A stretch of DNA of 64,000 nucleotides from the NCBI RefSeq assembly GCF_043197795.1, contig NZ_JBICTU010000033.1, positions 1 to 64,000 of the forward strand, given 5' to 3'. The translations under genes and the position numbers were made by a program. The notes under the pieces are model-generated. The model saw nothing but the letters and a program-made list of their open reading frames with translations, made no database searches and was not told the origin of the DNA. Shown here piece after piece: positions 50,880 through 59,103 of this stretch; position 1 is the stretch's first letter, and each line of letters starts with the position of its first letter. Source of the stretch: Sphaerisporangium sp040649355 (GTDB lineage Bacteria; Actinomycetota; Actinomycetes; Streptosporangiales; Streptosporangiaceae).

Positions 50880-51257
50880 GTGGCGCTACGTTTCCTAGGC
50901 AAGGACACCATTGACGGCGGTTCGCCTACGCTGTTCGAGGACGGCGACAGATACGTGCTCCAAGGATGGATCGTTACCGATCCGACCGTGCTCGGCCAGG
51001 TCGTCCTCGCTGACCACGAGACCCTCGTCGAGGTGCCGAAGGAGCTGATGGCGTTCCTGCCGGAGGGCGTGGCCGTCCCGACGGAGTCGCCCCTGGTGCT
51101 CGATCGCGATGAAACGTATGTGTTCCGAGGGCCGCTCATCACCAATCCGGCTGTGCTCTCACAGCTGGACATGCCCAGCCATGAGACAGTGATCGAGATC
51201 CCGAAGACCGCACTGGAGGTGACCAGTGGGCTGGAGCGCCGAAGCGCCGACGTTTGA
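50880..51257 (+). CDS. conserved internal-repeat protein, 125 aa
   Basis: GTG 50880 follows GGAGGAGAAG. The protein is two homologous halves: TLFEDGDRYVLQGWIVTDPTVLGQVVLADHETLVEVPKEL and LVLDRDETYVFRGPLITNPAVLSQLDMPSHETVIEIPKTA regions (each ~40 aa), joined by a Pro-rich linker (FLPEGVAVPTES). No known domain name fits. The last 32 bp overlap the DUF6879 gene, so the two products probably work together. A degraded copy of the same pair lies 3.5 kb to the left, beyond the graspetide cluster. Confidence 0.75.
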   Translation: MALRFLGKDTIDGGSPTLFEDGDRYVLQGWIVTDPTVLGQVVLADHETLVEVPKELMAFLPEGVAVPTESPLVLDRDETYVFRGPLITNPAVLSQLDMPSHETVIEIPKTALEVTSGLERRSADV

Positions 51258-51768
51258 CCAGTGGACCGCGTTGTTCCGCTCGTGCGAGCGGTCGGCGGTC
51301 CACCTGGAGATGCGCGACCTGTACGCCGTATCCGCCGAGGACCCGATGTTCTCGGCGTGGAAGGCGGGCCACCGCTACGACCCGACTGATGAGGCGTCGT
51401 GGTGGCGGCCGTGGCTGAGCCTGATGCGGGAGACGACCGGTAGAGGCGTGGAGGTCAAGCGGGCCCGGATCGTGTCGGAGCCGGTGACCGAGTACATCCG
51501 CTTCGAGTACGACATCTCCTTCACCAACCTCATGGCTGGCGAACAGGGACGGTGGCTTCCTCGCCGCCTGGCGTCCGGGATCGCACTGCCCGGCAACGAC
51601 TTCTGGCTACTGGACCGAGAGACGGTGCAGTTCAACCACTTCACCGGAGACGGCGCCTGGGCTGGAGTGGAGTGGTGCGAAGATCCCGACGTGGTGAAAC
51701 TGTGCGCGGGGGCGTTCAACGCGGTGTGGGCAGCAGGAATCAACCACAGCGACTACACGCCCGCCTGA
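51226..51768 (+). CDS. DUF6879-family protein
   Basis: This 180-aa soluble protein reads MGWSAEAPTFDQWTALFRSC, then AVHLEMRDLYAV, WLSLMRETTGRGVEVKRARIVSEPVTEYIRFEY, GEQGRWLPRRLASGIALPGNDFWLLDRE and DGAWAGVEWCEDPDVVKLC. This is the actinobacterial DUF6879 pattern, usually found with small regulators or XRE-type genes; function is unknown. GTG 51226 lies five bases after GGAGGTGA inside the previous gene, so translation is coupled. The enzyme-like conserved RRLASGIALPG and DxFWLxD blocks suggest a ligand site. Confidence 0.8.
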   Translation: MGWSAEAPTFDQWTALFRSCERSAVHLEMRDLYAVSAEDPMFSAWKAGHRYDPTDEASWWRPWLSLMRETTGRGVEVKRARIVSEPVTEYIRFEYDISFTNLMAGEQGRWLPRRLASGIALPGNDFWLLDRETVQFNHFTGDGAWAGVEWCEDPDVVKLCAGAFNAVWAAGINHSDYTPA

Positions 51769-52268
51769 TCCCCTGTCGGCACCCCGGTGAGCAGCATCAT
51801 GCCCTCACCGTCACACGCCGACCTCCAAGCCAAATAGGCCCTGGGCCCACGCGAGAAGCGGGGTGAACCCCTGCGTCCTGAACTGGTGGGACCGCCTGAC
51901 AGTGGTTCCACCTCAACCCGCCTGCCAGGCTGACCCCCACCCAGACAACACGAAAGGACCCAGACCTTCCGGCCGTGGAACCGGATGCAGCCGCACTACA
52001 CGCGAAGACTCCCCCCTTACCAGGGGACGAACGGGCATCAACCGGACAAAAAATAGCCACTCACGAACTGAAGAATCGAGGGCAGGCGAGCCACGACCTT
52101 GCGCTGACACCCCTCCCACGCCCCCAGACAGCACTTCATTGACAAACGAGTCTCGTGGCACATGCGCCATGCGACCAGAATTGTCAGCAATGCCCGATAT
52201 CATGATCCTAGGTGTGTCGTTCCATGACATACGTAGGCAGATGAGGGCTCGCGAGGCGAGGCGGTCAG
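51769..52268. other. 500-bp intergenic region
   Basis: I see no gene, strong hairpin or repeat. Base composition falls from very GC-rich to a more balanced mix after ~52130, where TTGACA (52140-52145) could be a -35 for the nuclease gene, but no good -10 is found at the right distance. Confidence 0.4.
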
Positions 52269-53189
52269 ATGGCAGCTTGGTTGGTGATCGCCGTGGACAA
52301 GCGCAAGCGCGCTGGCGACGGGTACGACGACGATCCATCTCGCCACTACAGCTGGGATAACAAGGTTCCGAACCACTCAAAAATTGCAGTCGGCGACGTG
52401 ATCGTGTTGTGGGACAGGGTAGATCTGATCGGGTTGTCGGTCATCGAATACATCGAAACCGGTGAAGGGGACAAGGACGTTAAGTTCTGTCCATTCTGTG
52501 GTCGGGCAGATGTCGCCTCACGCAAGACGATGACGCCCGAGTATGTGTGCTGGAAGTGCAACAAGGAGTTCGACCAGCCAGCTACCAAGCGGGTGACGGT
52601 CAGGACCTATCGCAGCCGTCACGAAGCCGGATGGATTGACCTGCGCGGCAGCTTGTCGGCCGCTGAGCTACGCCAGTTGTGCGAGAAGCCGAAGTCGCAA
52701 CTGAGCCTCAGGCCACTGCGGTGGGATGACTTCCGAGTGAGGATCGAAAAGGGTGCGGCGAGAACCCCGCTCGGCCTCGTCGATAGTACGCAAGAGGTCA
52801 TCGCCGGCGGGCATCGCCGCACCACCGTGCGGGCTCGCGTCGGGCAGCCAGACTTCCGCAGGCACCTGCTGGGCACTTTCGGTGCGACGTGTGCGTTTAC
52901 CGGCCCAGTACCGGAACAGGCTCTAGAAGCCGCCCACTTATACAGTTACGCCGCCAATGGCCGGCACTACAAGAGCGGAGGCCTGTTGTTGCGTCGTGAC
53001 CTCCACCGATTGTTCGATTTGGGGCTCATCGCTGTCGACACTGCAACGAAGACGCTAGACGTGTCCACCGAACTCACTGACTACCCAAATTATGCGCGAA
53101 TGCATGGCAAGCCGCTCTACGTAGCGCTCACCCCTGCCCACCTCAAGTGGCTTAGTGAGCACTGGAGCATGCATCGCACCGCCGCGTAG
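52269..53189 (+). CDS. PUA/EVE-like, zinc-ribbon, HNH endonuclease
   Basis: This 306-aa protein has three parts. Residues ~1-65 (AAWLVIAVDKRKR...NHSKIAVGDVIVLWD...IGLSVIEYIE) look like a PUA/EVE-type base-reading domain. Residues 74-97 hold a zinc ribbon (CPFC...CWKC). Residues ~190-300 are an HNH nuclease with LEAAHLYSYAANGR and GGLLLRRDLHRLFDLGLI (His223, His246); the usual middle Asn is replaced by Gly. EVE or SRA fused to HNH is typical of type IV restriction enzymes that cut modified DNA, so that role is inferred. The lower GC content suggests transfer. It is a single gene without methylase partner. Confidence 0.75.
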   Translation: MAAWLVIAVDKRKRAGDGYDDDPSRHYSWDNKVPNHSKIAVGDVIVLWDRVDLIGLSVIEYIETGEGDKDVKFCPFCGRADVASRKTMTPEYVCWKCNKEFDQPATKRVTVRTYRSRHEAGWIDLRGSLSAAELRQLCEKPKSQLSLRPLRWDDFRVRIEKGAARTPLGLVDSTQEVIAGGHRRTTVRARVGQPDFRRHLLGTFGATCAFTGPVPEQALEAAHLYSYAANGRHYKSGGLLLRRDLHRLFDLGLIAVDTATKTLDVSTELTDYPNYARMHGKPLYVALTPAHLKWLSEHWSMHRTAA

Positions 53190-53465
53190 CCAATCATGCA
53201 CGCAAACGCCACCCACCGAGACATTTGACTGCGATCTTCATCGTGGCGATCACGTCATCACCACTCTCCTGCCCTAAGCTCAGGTGCGAGGTACTGAGAA
53301 GTTTGTTCTTGCGTTGTCCAATTTTAGCAAGCGCATGCATTTTATCACTGATGGATGCCGAGGCTAAGTCTCACAGCTGGCAGGGCCGCCGCCAGCAGGG
53401 TCTTGCTCACATGATCCTGCCTTCGCGAAACCACCACCAGTCAAAAGGTGGCGCGGTCGACCTGG

Positions 53466-53687
53466 TCAGATTTCTCCAGCTAGCACACCGAGGCGGAAAA
53501 CGGCCCACTCAGAAGAAGTGAACCTTAAGAGCTCGCGGTTGAGGTTCTTCGAGTCGCGTATAGCCTTGGCGCCGTTGGGGAGGTTGGCGATCTCGACGCA
53601 GTTGTGCTCTGCGCCGCTGGCGGAGGACTTGCGCCAGGTAGCGGTGGAGAGGTCGTACGCGTAGAGATCGGCGTTGTATCCGTTCAT
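53466..53687 (-). CDS. DUF397 small protein
   Basis: This 73-aa protein has the DUF397 signature: TATWRKSSASGAEHNCVEIANLPNGAKAIRDSKN (~15-48) and the C-terminal SSEWAVFRLGVLAGE. The usual SS.G..NCVEVA motif is intact. In actinobacteria DUF397 proteins pair with XRE regulators and act with them in developmental or toxin-antitoxin-like switches. Its ATG overlaps the regulator stop (ATGA). The 53190-53465 gap beyond it shows no gene. Confidence 0.92.
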   Translation of the reverse strand: MNGYNADLYAYDLSTATWRKSSASGAEHNCVEIANLPNGAKAIRDSKNLNRELLRFTSSEWAVFRLGVLAGEI

Positions 53688-54550
53688 CTCTTGCTGCCTT
53701 CTTCCAGTTTCGCGATACGTGCGAGGGAGTCCTCTACTGATAGCGCGGAGGCACGTATGCGTTCAACAGCTTTTGCGAAGGTTGTCGTGTCGTGGCCTTC
53801 GACGTAGGTCGCGCCGCTGAGGTTCTCAAATAGCACGAGGTCTGGGATCGGTCCCGGGAAGGTGACGAGGCTGAAGCCGCCCAAGATGCCCGGATGGGCC
53901 GTGGAGTCCAACGGCATGATCTGAACGGTCACATTGGGCAGGTCGGCAACATCAAGTAGGCGTCGGAGTTGCTCGCGCATGGTGGCGGGACGTACAGCGA
54001 AGCGTTGGTGCAGAGCCGCCTCGTGGATGATCGCCCAGAGTTCCACTGCGTTGCCGGGACGGCTGAGGACGGACTGCCGTGCTTGACGCACCTCGACGAG
54101 TGCGGCGATCTCGTCCGGGGTGCGGAAGTGCGTGATGCCCGCGATGTTCTCACGGGCGTACGCCGCGGTCTGTAGCAGGCCGGGGATCAACAGTGGCGAC
54201 CATTCGCAGATCCGCTCGGCGTCGGATTCAAGGGAGATGTAGTCCGCGTAGGCGGACGAGACTACGCCGGTGTAGGTCTGCCACCATCCCTTCTTGCCAG
54301 CGTCCCTGGCCAGACTTTCCAGGGCAGCGAAGACTTCGGGATCGCTCACGCCGTACGCCTTGAGCAAGGCGGCGACCTCCGGCGGGCGGATGGTCGCGGA
54401 CGCGTTCTCGATCTTGGACATCTTTGGGGCCTTCCAGCCCATAGCGGCGGCCGCTTCGTCCAGGGTCAGGCCGGCCTGGTTGCGGAGGTGTCTCAGCGTC
54501 GAGCCGAGGCGACGTCTCCGGACAGTCGGAACCATAGGCGTGTTGGGCAT
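53684..54550 (-). CDS. XRE-family regulator with DUF5753
   Basis: This ~288-aa regulator has an N-terminal helix-turn-helix (STLRHLRNQAGLTLDEAAAAMGWKAPKMSKIENA) and the long C-terminal DUF5753 sensor typical of actinobacterial WhiJ-like proteins (LIPGLLQTAAYARENI, WAIIHEAALHQRF, VTVQIMPLDSTAHPGILGGFSLVTFP). ATG 54550 has no Shine-Dalgarno and may be leaderless; ATG 54574 is an alternative. The stop overlaps the DUF397 start. Together with the divergent anti-sigma-like ATPase gene it forms the common trio. Confidence 0.93.
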   Translation of the reverse strand: MPNTPMVPTVRRRRLGSTLRHLRNQAGLTLDEAAAAMGWKAPKMSKIENASATIRPPEVAALLKAYGVSDPEVFAALESLARDAGKKGWWQTYTGVVSSAYADYISLESDAERICEWSPLLIPGLLQTAAYARENIAGITHFRTPDEIAALVEVRQARQSVLSRPGNAVELWAIIHEAALHQRFAVRPATMREQLRRLLDVADLPNVTVQIMPLDSTAHPGILGGFSLVTFPGPIPDLVLFENLSGATYVEGHDTTTFAKAVERIRASALSVEDSLARIAKLEEGSKR

Positions 54551-54754
54551 GTGCGCAGTCTGGCACCCCATCACCCAGCGGGATGGGCCCCTTCATCGAA
54601 TATTGACACCGAGTTAGGTCGAAAGCTTGCGCCCATGACAGGAAAGCCTTCATCATCTACGGAAAGCCAATGTCACACTCAGTAGCAACCTTGCTGCACT
54701 AAGTGACACAATCGGATGATTCGCGGAGCCGCGCCCGCGTACAGGAGGGCCACC

Positions 54755-55225
54755 ATGACGGACGAGCAGGCGACAGCGGCGTTGGGGTTCTATCTGGCGG
54801 TCAGGCCGGGTGGGTTCGTCGTGCACATGAATGTGTGTGAGGAGAACCTGCGGGCCGTGCGGGAGGTGACGCTCAAGGTCCTGGCCGCTGTCGGGGTCGA
54901 TACCGAGACCGCCGAATCGGCCCGGCTGATCGCGTCCGAGCTGATCGGCAACGCCGTACGGGCCTGCGGGAACTGGGCGCCGGTCGTCGTCGAGGTCGAG
55001 CAGGACGACAAGGGCATCTGGGTCAAGGTCCATGACCCCAACCCGGCCCGCCTGCCCGTCCGCTCGAACACCGCTCCCGACGACGACCAGGCCGAGTCCG
55101 GGCGCGGCCTGTGGCTGCTCGACGCGCTCGCCCCCGGCTGGGACGTCGCCCTCACCCCCATCGGCAAGCAGGTCAGATGCCTCCTCCCCGCACCCGAGGC
55201 CGTACGGATCAGAATCGCCGGATGA
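54755..55225 (+). CDS. HATPase_c anti-sigma-factor-like ATP-binding protein
   Basis: This 156-aa protein of the RsbW/SpoIIAB-like GHKL fold starts at ATG 54755 six bases after GGAGG. It has the N-box ARLIASELIGNAVRACG (~51-67), the G1-like VKVHDPNPARLP and the G2-like SGRGLWLLDALAPGW. Actinobacteria have many such lone kinases; they usually modulate sigma factors or regulators of the neighbouring DUF397/XRE set. Divergent from the XRE gene with ~200 bp between. Confidence 0.9.
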   Translation: MTDEQATAALGFYLAVRPGGFVVHMNVCEENLRAVREVTLKVLAAVGVDTETAESARLIASELIGNAVRACGNWAPVVVEVEQDDKGIWVKVHDPNPARLPVRSNTAPDDDQAESGRGLWLLDALAPGWDVALTPIGKQVRCLLPAPEAVRIRIAG

Positions 55226-55344
55226 GATCACGCCAACTCCCGCCACACGACGAGCCGTTCGTGACCAGAGCTCGATCATGCGGTTCAGCCGAGCAGACGA
55301 ATGGGCACTTCAATGGCGACGCGCCAACTGCGTAGGCTGGCGAC

Positions 55345-55992
55345 ATGATCGTGTCTGTGGTCTTCGACGTCGGGGAGACGCTGCTGGACGACAGCCGGGA
55401 GTTCGGCGCGTGGGCAGACTGGATCGGCGTGCCCAGGCATACCTTCTCCGCGGTCCTGGGAGCGGTCACGGCGGAGGGGCGGAACAACGCGGAGACCTTC
55501 GAGTACTTCCGCCCCGGGTTCGACCTGCACCTTGAACGCGCGCTTCGCGAGGAAGCCGGGCAGGGCGAGCAGATTGAGGAGGAGGATCTCTATCCGGACG
55601 CGCGCCCCGCGTTGTCCACACTGCGCGAGGCCGGGCTATGGATAGGGATCGCGGGGAACCAGACCGCACGGGCGGCGAAGCTGCTGCGGGACCTTGAACT
55701 GCCCGTCGACCAGATCGCTACCTCCGCGGAGTGGGGGGTCGCGAAGCCGGATCCTGGCTTCTTCGCCCGCGTCATCGAGATAGCTCCGGGCGAGCCGGGC
55801 GAAATCGTGTACGTGGGTGATCACCGCGACAACGACATCATCCCGGCGAAGGCTGCCGGCCTGCGGACCGCCTTCATCCGCCGAGGCCCCTGGGGACATC
55901 TGTGGGCCGAGGACCCCACGGTCCGTGATGCGGCAGACTGGCGGATCGACTCGCTCACCGAGCTCTCCATGCTTCTCGCCCAGCTGGGCTGA
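55345..55992 (+). CDS. HAD-family hydrolase
   Basis: This 215-aa HAD phosphatase has motif I VFDVGETLLDDS with Asp8 as nucleophile; the usual acid/base Asp is replaced by Gly10 (FDVGET), as in some haloacid dehalogenase-like members. Motif II is IGIAGNQTA, motif III Lys is in WGVAKPDPGFFARV and motif IV is VYVGDHRDNDIIPAKAAG. The cap is ~70 residues. A TAGGCT -10 lies five bases before the ATG, suggesting a leaderless transcript. It is probably monocistronic; the physiological substrate is unknown. Confidence 0.88.
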   Translation: MIVSVVFDVGETLLDDSREFGAWADWIGVPRHTFSAVLGAVTAEGRNNAETFEYFRPGFDLHLERALREEAGQGEQIEEEDLYPDARPALSTLREAGLWIGIAGNQTARAAKLLRDLELPVDQIATSAEWGVAKPDPGFFARVIEIAPGEPGEIVYVGDHRDNDIIPAKAAGLRTAFIRRGPWGHLWAEDPTVRDAADWRIDSLTELSMLLAQLG

Positions 55993-56217
55993 TTGCTCTT
56001 TCCAAGGATGCACCCGCTACGGCGTGAGGGGGATTCACGATCTTCCTCGAAGCTCTCTTGTGGATCGCCGTTCCAGTTGCACCCTTTCGTGACGGCAAAT
56101 TGCACATTTAGGCATAAATTTCAGAATCATTCTTCTTGGAAAACAACCAGCCGCCGTACGCGCTCATGGCCCGTTATGCTGCCGCCGTGGACGAGCGGGG
56201 AGCGAACGGAGGCGGTC

Positions 56218-57009
56218 TTGGTCGAACTTGCTGACTGGCGCGGCCTGGTACGCGGACGCACCGACGACTACGATGCCCTTCGCTTGGTCGCAGTCGTTAC
56301 CCCTGGCGGGCAAAGCTGGGCCAGCCCCTTCCGAGCCGTCGCCGACGACGGGAATGACTACTTCGTCAAGACCTTGGAGTCCTGCCGACGAGACTGGGCG
56401 CGGGGATCAATCGCCATCGAGTACATCGTGGGCAAAGTAGGCAAGCTGGTCGGGGCACCGGTGTGTGACAGCACCTTGATCCGAATACCCGAGGAGTTCA
56501 CGGGCGACGAAATCCGTCCCGGCATCCCTCTTATTCCGGGCATCGCCCACGCCAGCAAGGCCCTGGAGCACGCTGACGAGCAGCGCCATCACCTCGCATA
56601 CCGCGACCAGGATCACAATCACGTCCGGCACGTCGGGCTGTACGCTCTGCACGACTGGTGCTATGGGATGACGCCCAGTGGCTGTATGACCTCGACGATG
56701 ACCGATCGATCTACTCGCATGATCATGCCCTGTACTTCCCTCCCAGCCACGGCGTCATAGACGACGAGATTCTCAAACTGTCCGCTGACGAACCGAACGT
56801 GCTGCCGGATGCGCCGGAGGGGTTGGCTCCAGAGGCGGTTGAGGCTGTTGCCAAGGCCTTTGAGACGATAGATCGTGATGCTCTCGTCAACATCCTGCGT
56901 GCCGTGCCAGCATCGTGACCTGTGAGCGACGAAGCTTTGGCGACGCTCGGTTGGTTCCTGGAGATATCGAGCACCTGCTGTGGCACATCGTCTTCGAGCG
57001 CTGGTCTGA
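56218..57009 (+). pseudogene. HipA-like kinase (HipA_2 type), inactivated by three lesions
   Basis: Reading from TTG 56218 (six bases after GGAGG) gives LVELADWRGLVRGRTDDYDALRLV, DDGNDYFVKTLESC, AIEYIVGKVGKLVGAPVC and RHVGLYALHDWC. One G is missing at ~56665-56668; adding it restores GDDAQWLYDLDDDRSIYSHDH with the catalytic-type Asp/His. The expected Trp of VPASWPVSDEAL is a TGA (56916-56918). An extra A near 56963 must be removed to give FLEYRAPAVAHRLRALV and a natural stop at 57009. Three separate lesions make this a true pseudogene rather than a read error. It immediately precedes its usual partner DUF3037. Confidence 0.85.
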
Positions 57010-57027
57010 AGGGAGTGTGAAAAACCA

Positions 57028-57903
57028 GTGAGCAGATACATCTACTCGATCGTTCGCTGTCTCCCTGATCCGCGCACTGGGGAGTTTGTGAACGTCGGTG
57101 CTATTGCCGGTGACCCGAACACGGGCGACTGGGCCGTCCGGCGCCTGAGCAACACTGAACGGATCAAAAGGTTCGCGCTACCTACGGCCATCGACGTTAC
57201 CGACCGATTCTTGGTCCGGCTGAGCAGTGAAGTGGCTGAGGCGCGCGAGGTGCTGGAAACGGAGGGTAGCCACCCTTTCGCCGATGACTGGCTGCTCCAA
57301 CTCCATCATGATCATCGAAATATCGTGCAGCTCAGTCCACCGGCCACCATCGTCGCTGGGCACGCGGAAGCAGCCCTGGATGTCATCTTCGACCGAATGA
57401 TCATCGATCCTGCGACGCAACCACGGCAGGTCACCGTCGGCAAAGATCGAGTCGTGCAGGATCTCCGAAAGGCCTATCAGCAGGCTGATATACCAGCACA
57501 CCTTCTAAGACCTAAATCTGACGTATTCATCGGCGACAAGCTGCACTCCACCATCGACATAGCCATCGCCAACGGCAAAGCCGTACAACTGGCACAAGGC
57601 TGGTCCTTCCGAGTCGCCGGGGTGGAGAGACTCCTCACGCAGGTGAAAGCCTGGGGTTTCGCACTCGAACGCCTGCGTCGCGGCGATCAAGCTCGGATGC
57701 TGGACGCTCAAGGCCGATCGAGTGAAGTCGCCCGGGACGTCGACCTGCAAGTGGTGATCGCAACGCCAGAGACGCCTCAACAGGAGGCAACCTACGAAGA
57801 GGCAGAGCAGGTCTTCCGTGCTCTGGGCGCCGATGTTCATTCCGTGGAAGACGTTGGCGCTGTAAGCGCCCAGGCGGCGGCCCTCGTCCGGAGGCTGCTC
57901 TGA
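57028..57903 (+). CDS. DUF3037-family protein
   Basis: This 291-aa protein begins MSRYIYSIVRCLPDPRTGEFVNVGAIAG, the DUF3037 start pattern, and continues through ~120 residues typical of that domain. The remainder (from ~QVTVGKDRVVQDLRKAY) is a second alpha/beta domain with VFIGDKLHSTIDIAIANGKAVQLAQGWSF, which resembles nuclease-like folds only loosely. DUF3037 genes are regularly adjacent to HipA-like kinases. Here the kinase is dead but this gene is open and unbroken. GTG 57028 is 18 bases after the pseudogene stop. Confidence 0.85.
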   Translation: MSRYIYSIVRCLPDPRTGEFVNVGAIAGDPNTGDWAVRRLSNTERIKRFALPTAIDVTDRFLVRLSSEVAEAREVLETEGSHPFADDWLLQLHHDHRNIVQLSPPATIVAGHAEAALDVIFDRMIIDPATQPRQVTVGKDRVVQDLRKAYQQADIPAHLLRPKSDVFIGDKLHSTIDIAIANGKAVQLAQGWSFRVAGVERLLTQVKAWGFALERLRRGDQARMLDAQGRSSEVARDVDLQVVIATPETPQQEATYEEAEQVFRALGADVHSVEDVGAVSAQAAALVRRLL

Positions 57904-57909
57904 ACCGCA

Positions 57910-58035
57910 CGCGTATCGACGTGGATAGCAGCTGACCTGCGGCGGCCTTGGCATCGAGGTCGTCAAGGCGGAGCCTCTTGATCTCCGAAAAGGTGAGCCC
58001 GAGCAGGACAACGCGCGGTAGCCATAAGGCCGGCC
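57910..58035 (-). pseudogene. possible tyrosine-recombinase remnant
   Basis: One minus-strand frame reads LWLPRVVLLGLTFSEIKRLRLDDLDAK, close to the conserved helix of phage-type integrases (LLGLTxSEIxxLRxDDLD). There are no catalytic Arg/His/Tyr boxes and no start. A 40-residue match to a short common motif is weak, so treat this as a hint of a past integrase. Confidence 0.35.
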
Positions 58036-58089
58036 GCCGGATCGGCGGTCCCCGTTGGCCGAACGCTCCCGAAGCCGCGCCCCCGATGC

Positions 58090-58694
58090 GTCTTCGGCGC
58101 CGACCGTACGTTCTTCGTGGTCAACGGTAACTCCACCGCGAACCGCGTCGTCGGGCACCACGCGAACGCCCGCGACAACACGGTGCTGGTCGACCGCAAC
58201 TGCCACAAGTCGATCCAGCTCGCGCTCACCATCACCGGCGCCCGTCCGGTCTACCTGGTGCCCGAGCGCAACGGGCTCGGGCTGGCGGGGCCGGTCCCCC
58301 CGGCCGCCCTGGGAGCCGGCGCGGTGCGTGAGCGCCTGCGCGGTCATCCCCTCGCCGCAGGGGAGCCGACCTACGCGGTGATCACCAACTCGACGTACGA
58401 CGGGCTGTGCTACGACGCGGTACGGGTCGGCGCGTTGCTGAGCGGCAGCGTCCCCCGGCTGCACTTCGACGAGGCGTGGTTCGCCTACGGCCGGTTCCAC
58501 CCGCTTTACGCCCGCCGGTACGGCATGGCGGTCGACGAGGGGACGCTGCCGGGTCCGGACCGTCCGACCGTGTTCGCCACGCAGTCCATCCACAAGCTCC
58601 TGGCGGCGCTTTCGCAGGGGGCGATGCTGCACGTCCGCCCCGCCGAGCGGGCCCATCGGGACCCCGCCGGGCGTCACTGGATAGAACGGCCTGA
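58090..58694 (+). pseudogene. deleted copy of the Orn/Lys/Arg decarboxylase gene
   Basis: 58090-58650 is nearly identical to 61451-62010 of the intact decarboxylase (VNGNSTANRVVGHHA..., VFATQSxHKLLAALSQ). It then jumps directly to the last ~35 bp of that gene (HRDPAGR.WIE), losing about 1.05 kb across a GCCC-containing junction at 58651. The N-terminal ~210 codons are also missing. A 7-bp deletion before the stop removes VMSA. The pyridoxal-phosphate lysine is kept but the protein cannot be made whole. Confidence 0.88.
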
Positions 58695-58755
58695 TCCACT
58701 CGGGACGAAGCCCCTGGAGCCCCGGCCGGTAGAACACGCTCGGCCGTGTCGGTGG

Positions 58756-58966
58756 TCAGCGCGTCTGGGTCTTCTGGTCGCGGAGCGCCTGCGCGACGGC
58801 GTCCCGTACGCGGGCGTCCTCACGCAGCTTGCGCCGTGCGCGCCTGCGGCGCAGGACGAGGAACGCCACGGCGATGACGGCGATCAGCACGACGACCAGC
58901 AGCGACCGGCTTGAGCTCGCCGCTGACCCGCAGTTTGACCCGGATGCCGAGGCGCCGGTCCACGGT
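58756..58966 (-). pseudogene. rearranged 3' fragment of the DUF916-like membrane gene
   Basis: The minus strand from 58966 begins with RLGIRVKLRVSGELKP, then jumps after ~20 codons to the TM and tail (LLVVVLIAVIAVAFLVLRRRRARRKLRED...QALRDQKTQ), which lie in a different frame. The same pieces occur at 63168-63318 and ~63683-63742 of the intact gene; the ~370 bp between them are deleted here. It mirrors the neighbouring decarboxylase copy, so one duplicated block carried both. Confidence 0.8.
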
Positions 58967-59056
58967 TCCTGGAGTATCGAGGCACCTGCTGAGCTGATCA
59001 CGCATAGGGTCGGGACGTCCTCGGTCGGCGGCCTGGCACCAGCACCTCTTGTATAA
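58967..59056 (+). pseudogene. HipA-like kinase C-terminal remnant
   Basis: With one base removed the plus strand reads FLEYRAPAELITHRVGTSSV and ends at TAA 59056, matching the tail of the HipA-like pseudogene (FLEYRAPAVAHRL). The first ~27 bp are almost identical to 56953-56979. This is the end of a second, otherwise lost HipA-type gene joined to the DUF916-like scrap. Confidence 0.6.
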
Positions 59057-59103
59057 GTCCAGCTATAGTAGCTGTGATTATTCATAGTTGGAGGGGGGCG
59101 TGC

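Noticed and set aside
51863..52360. Plus-strand frame of 165 codons before the HNH gene
   Set aside because: Low-complexity Pro/Arg/Thr composition, no ribosome site, and overlap with the true nuclease start.
53225..53521. Plus-strand frame of 98 codons
   Set aside because: It starts without a ribosome site, has no recognisable pattern and overlaps the end of the DUF397 gene.
56187..56234. 15-codon leaderless frame (TATGCT six bases before a GTG) ahead of the HipA-like pseudogene
   Set aside because: The -10 is attractive but the frame is very short and the downstream gene is dead, so it is probably just the promoter position or a remnant of the true start.
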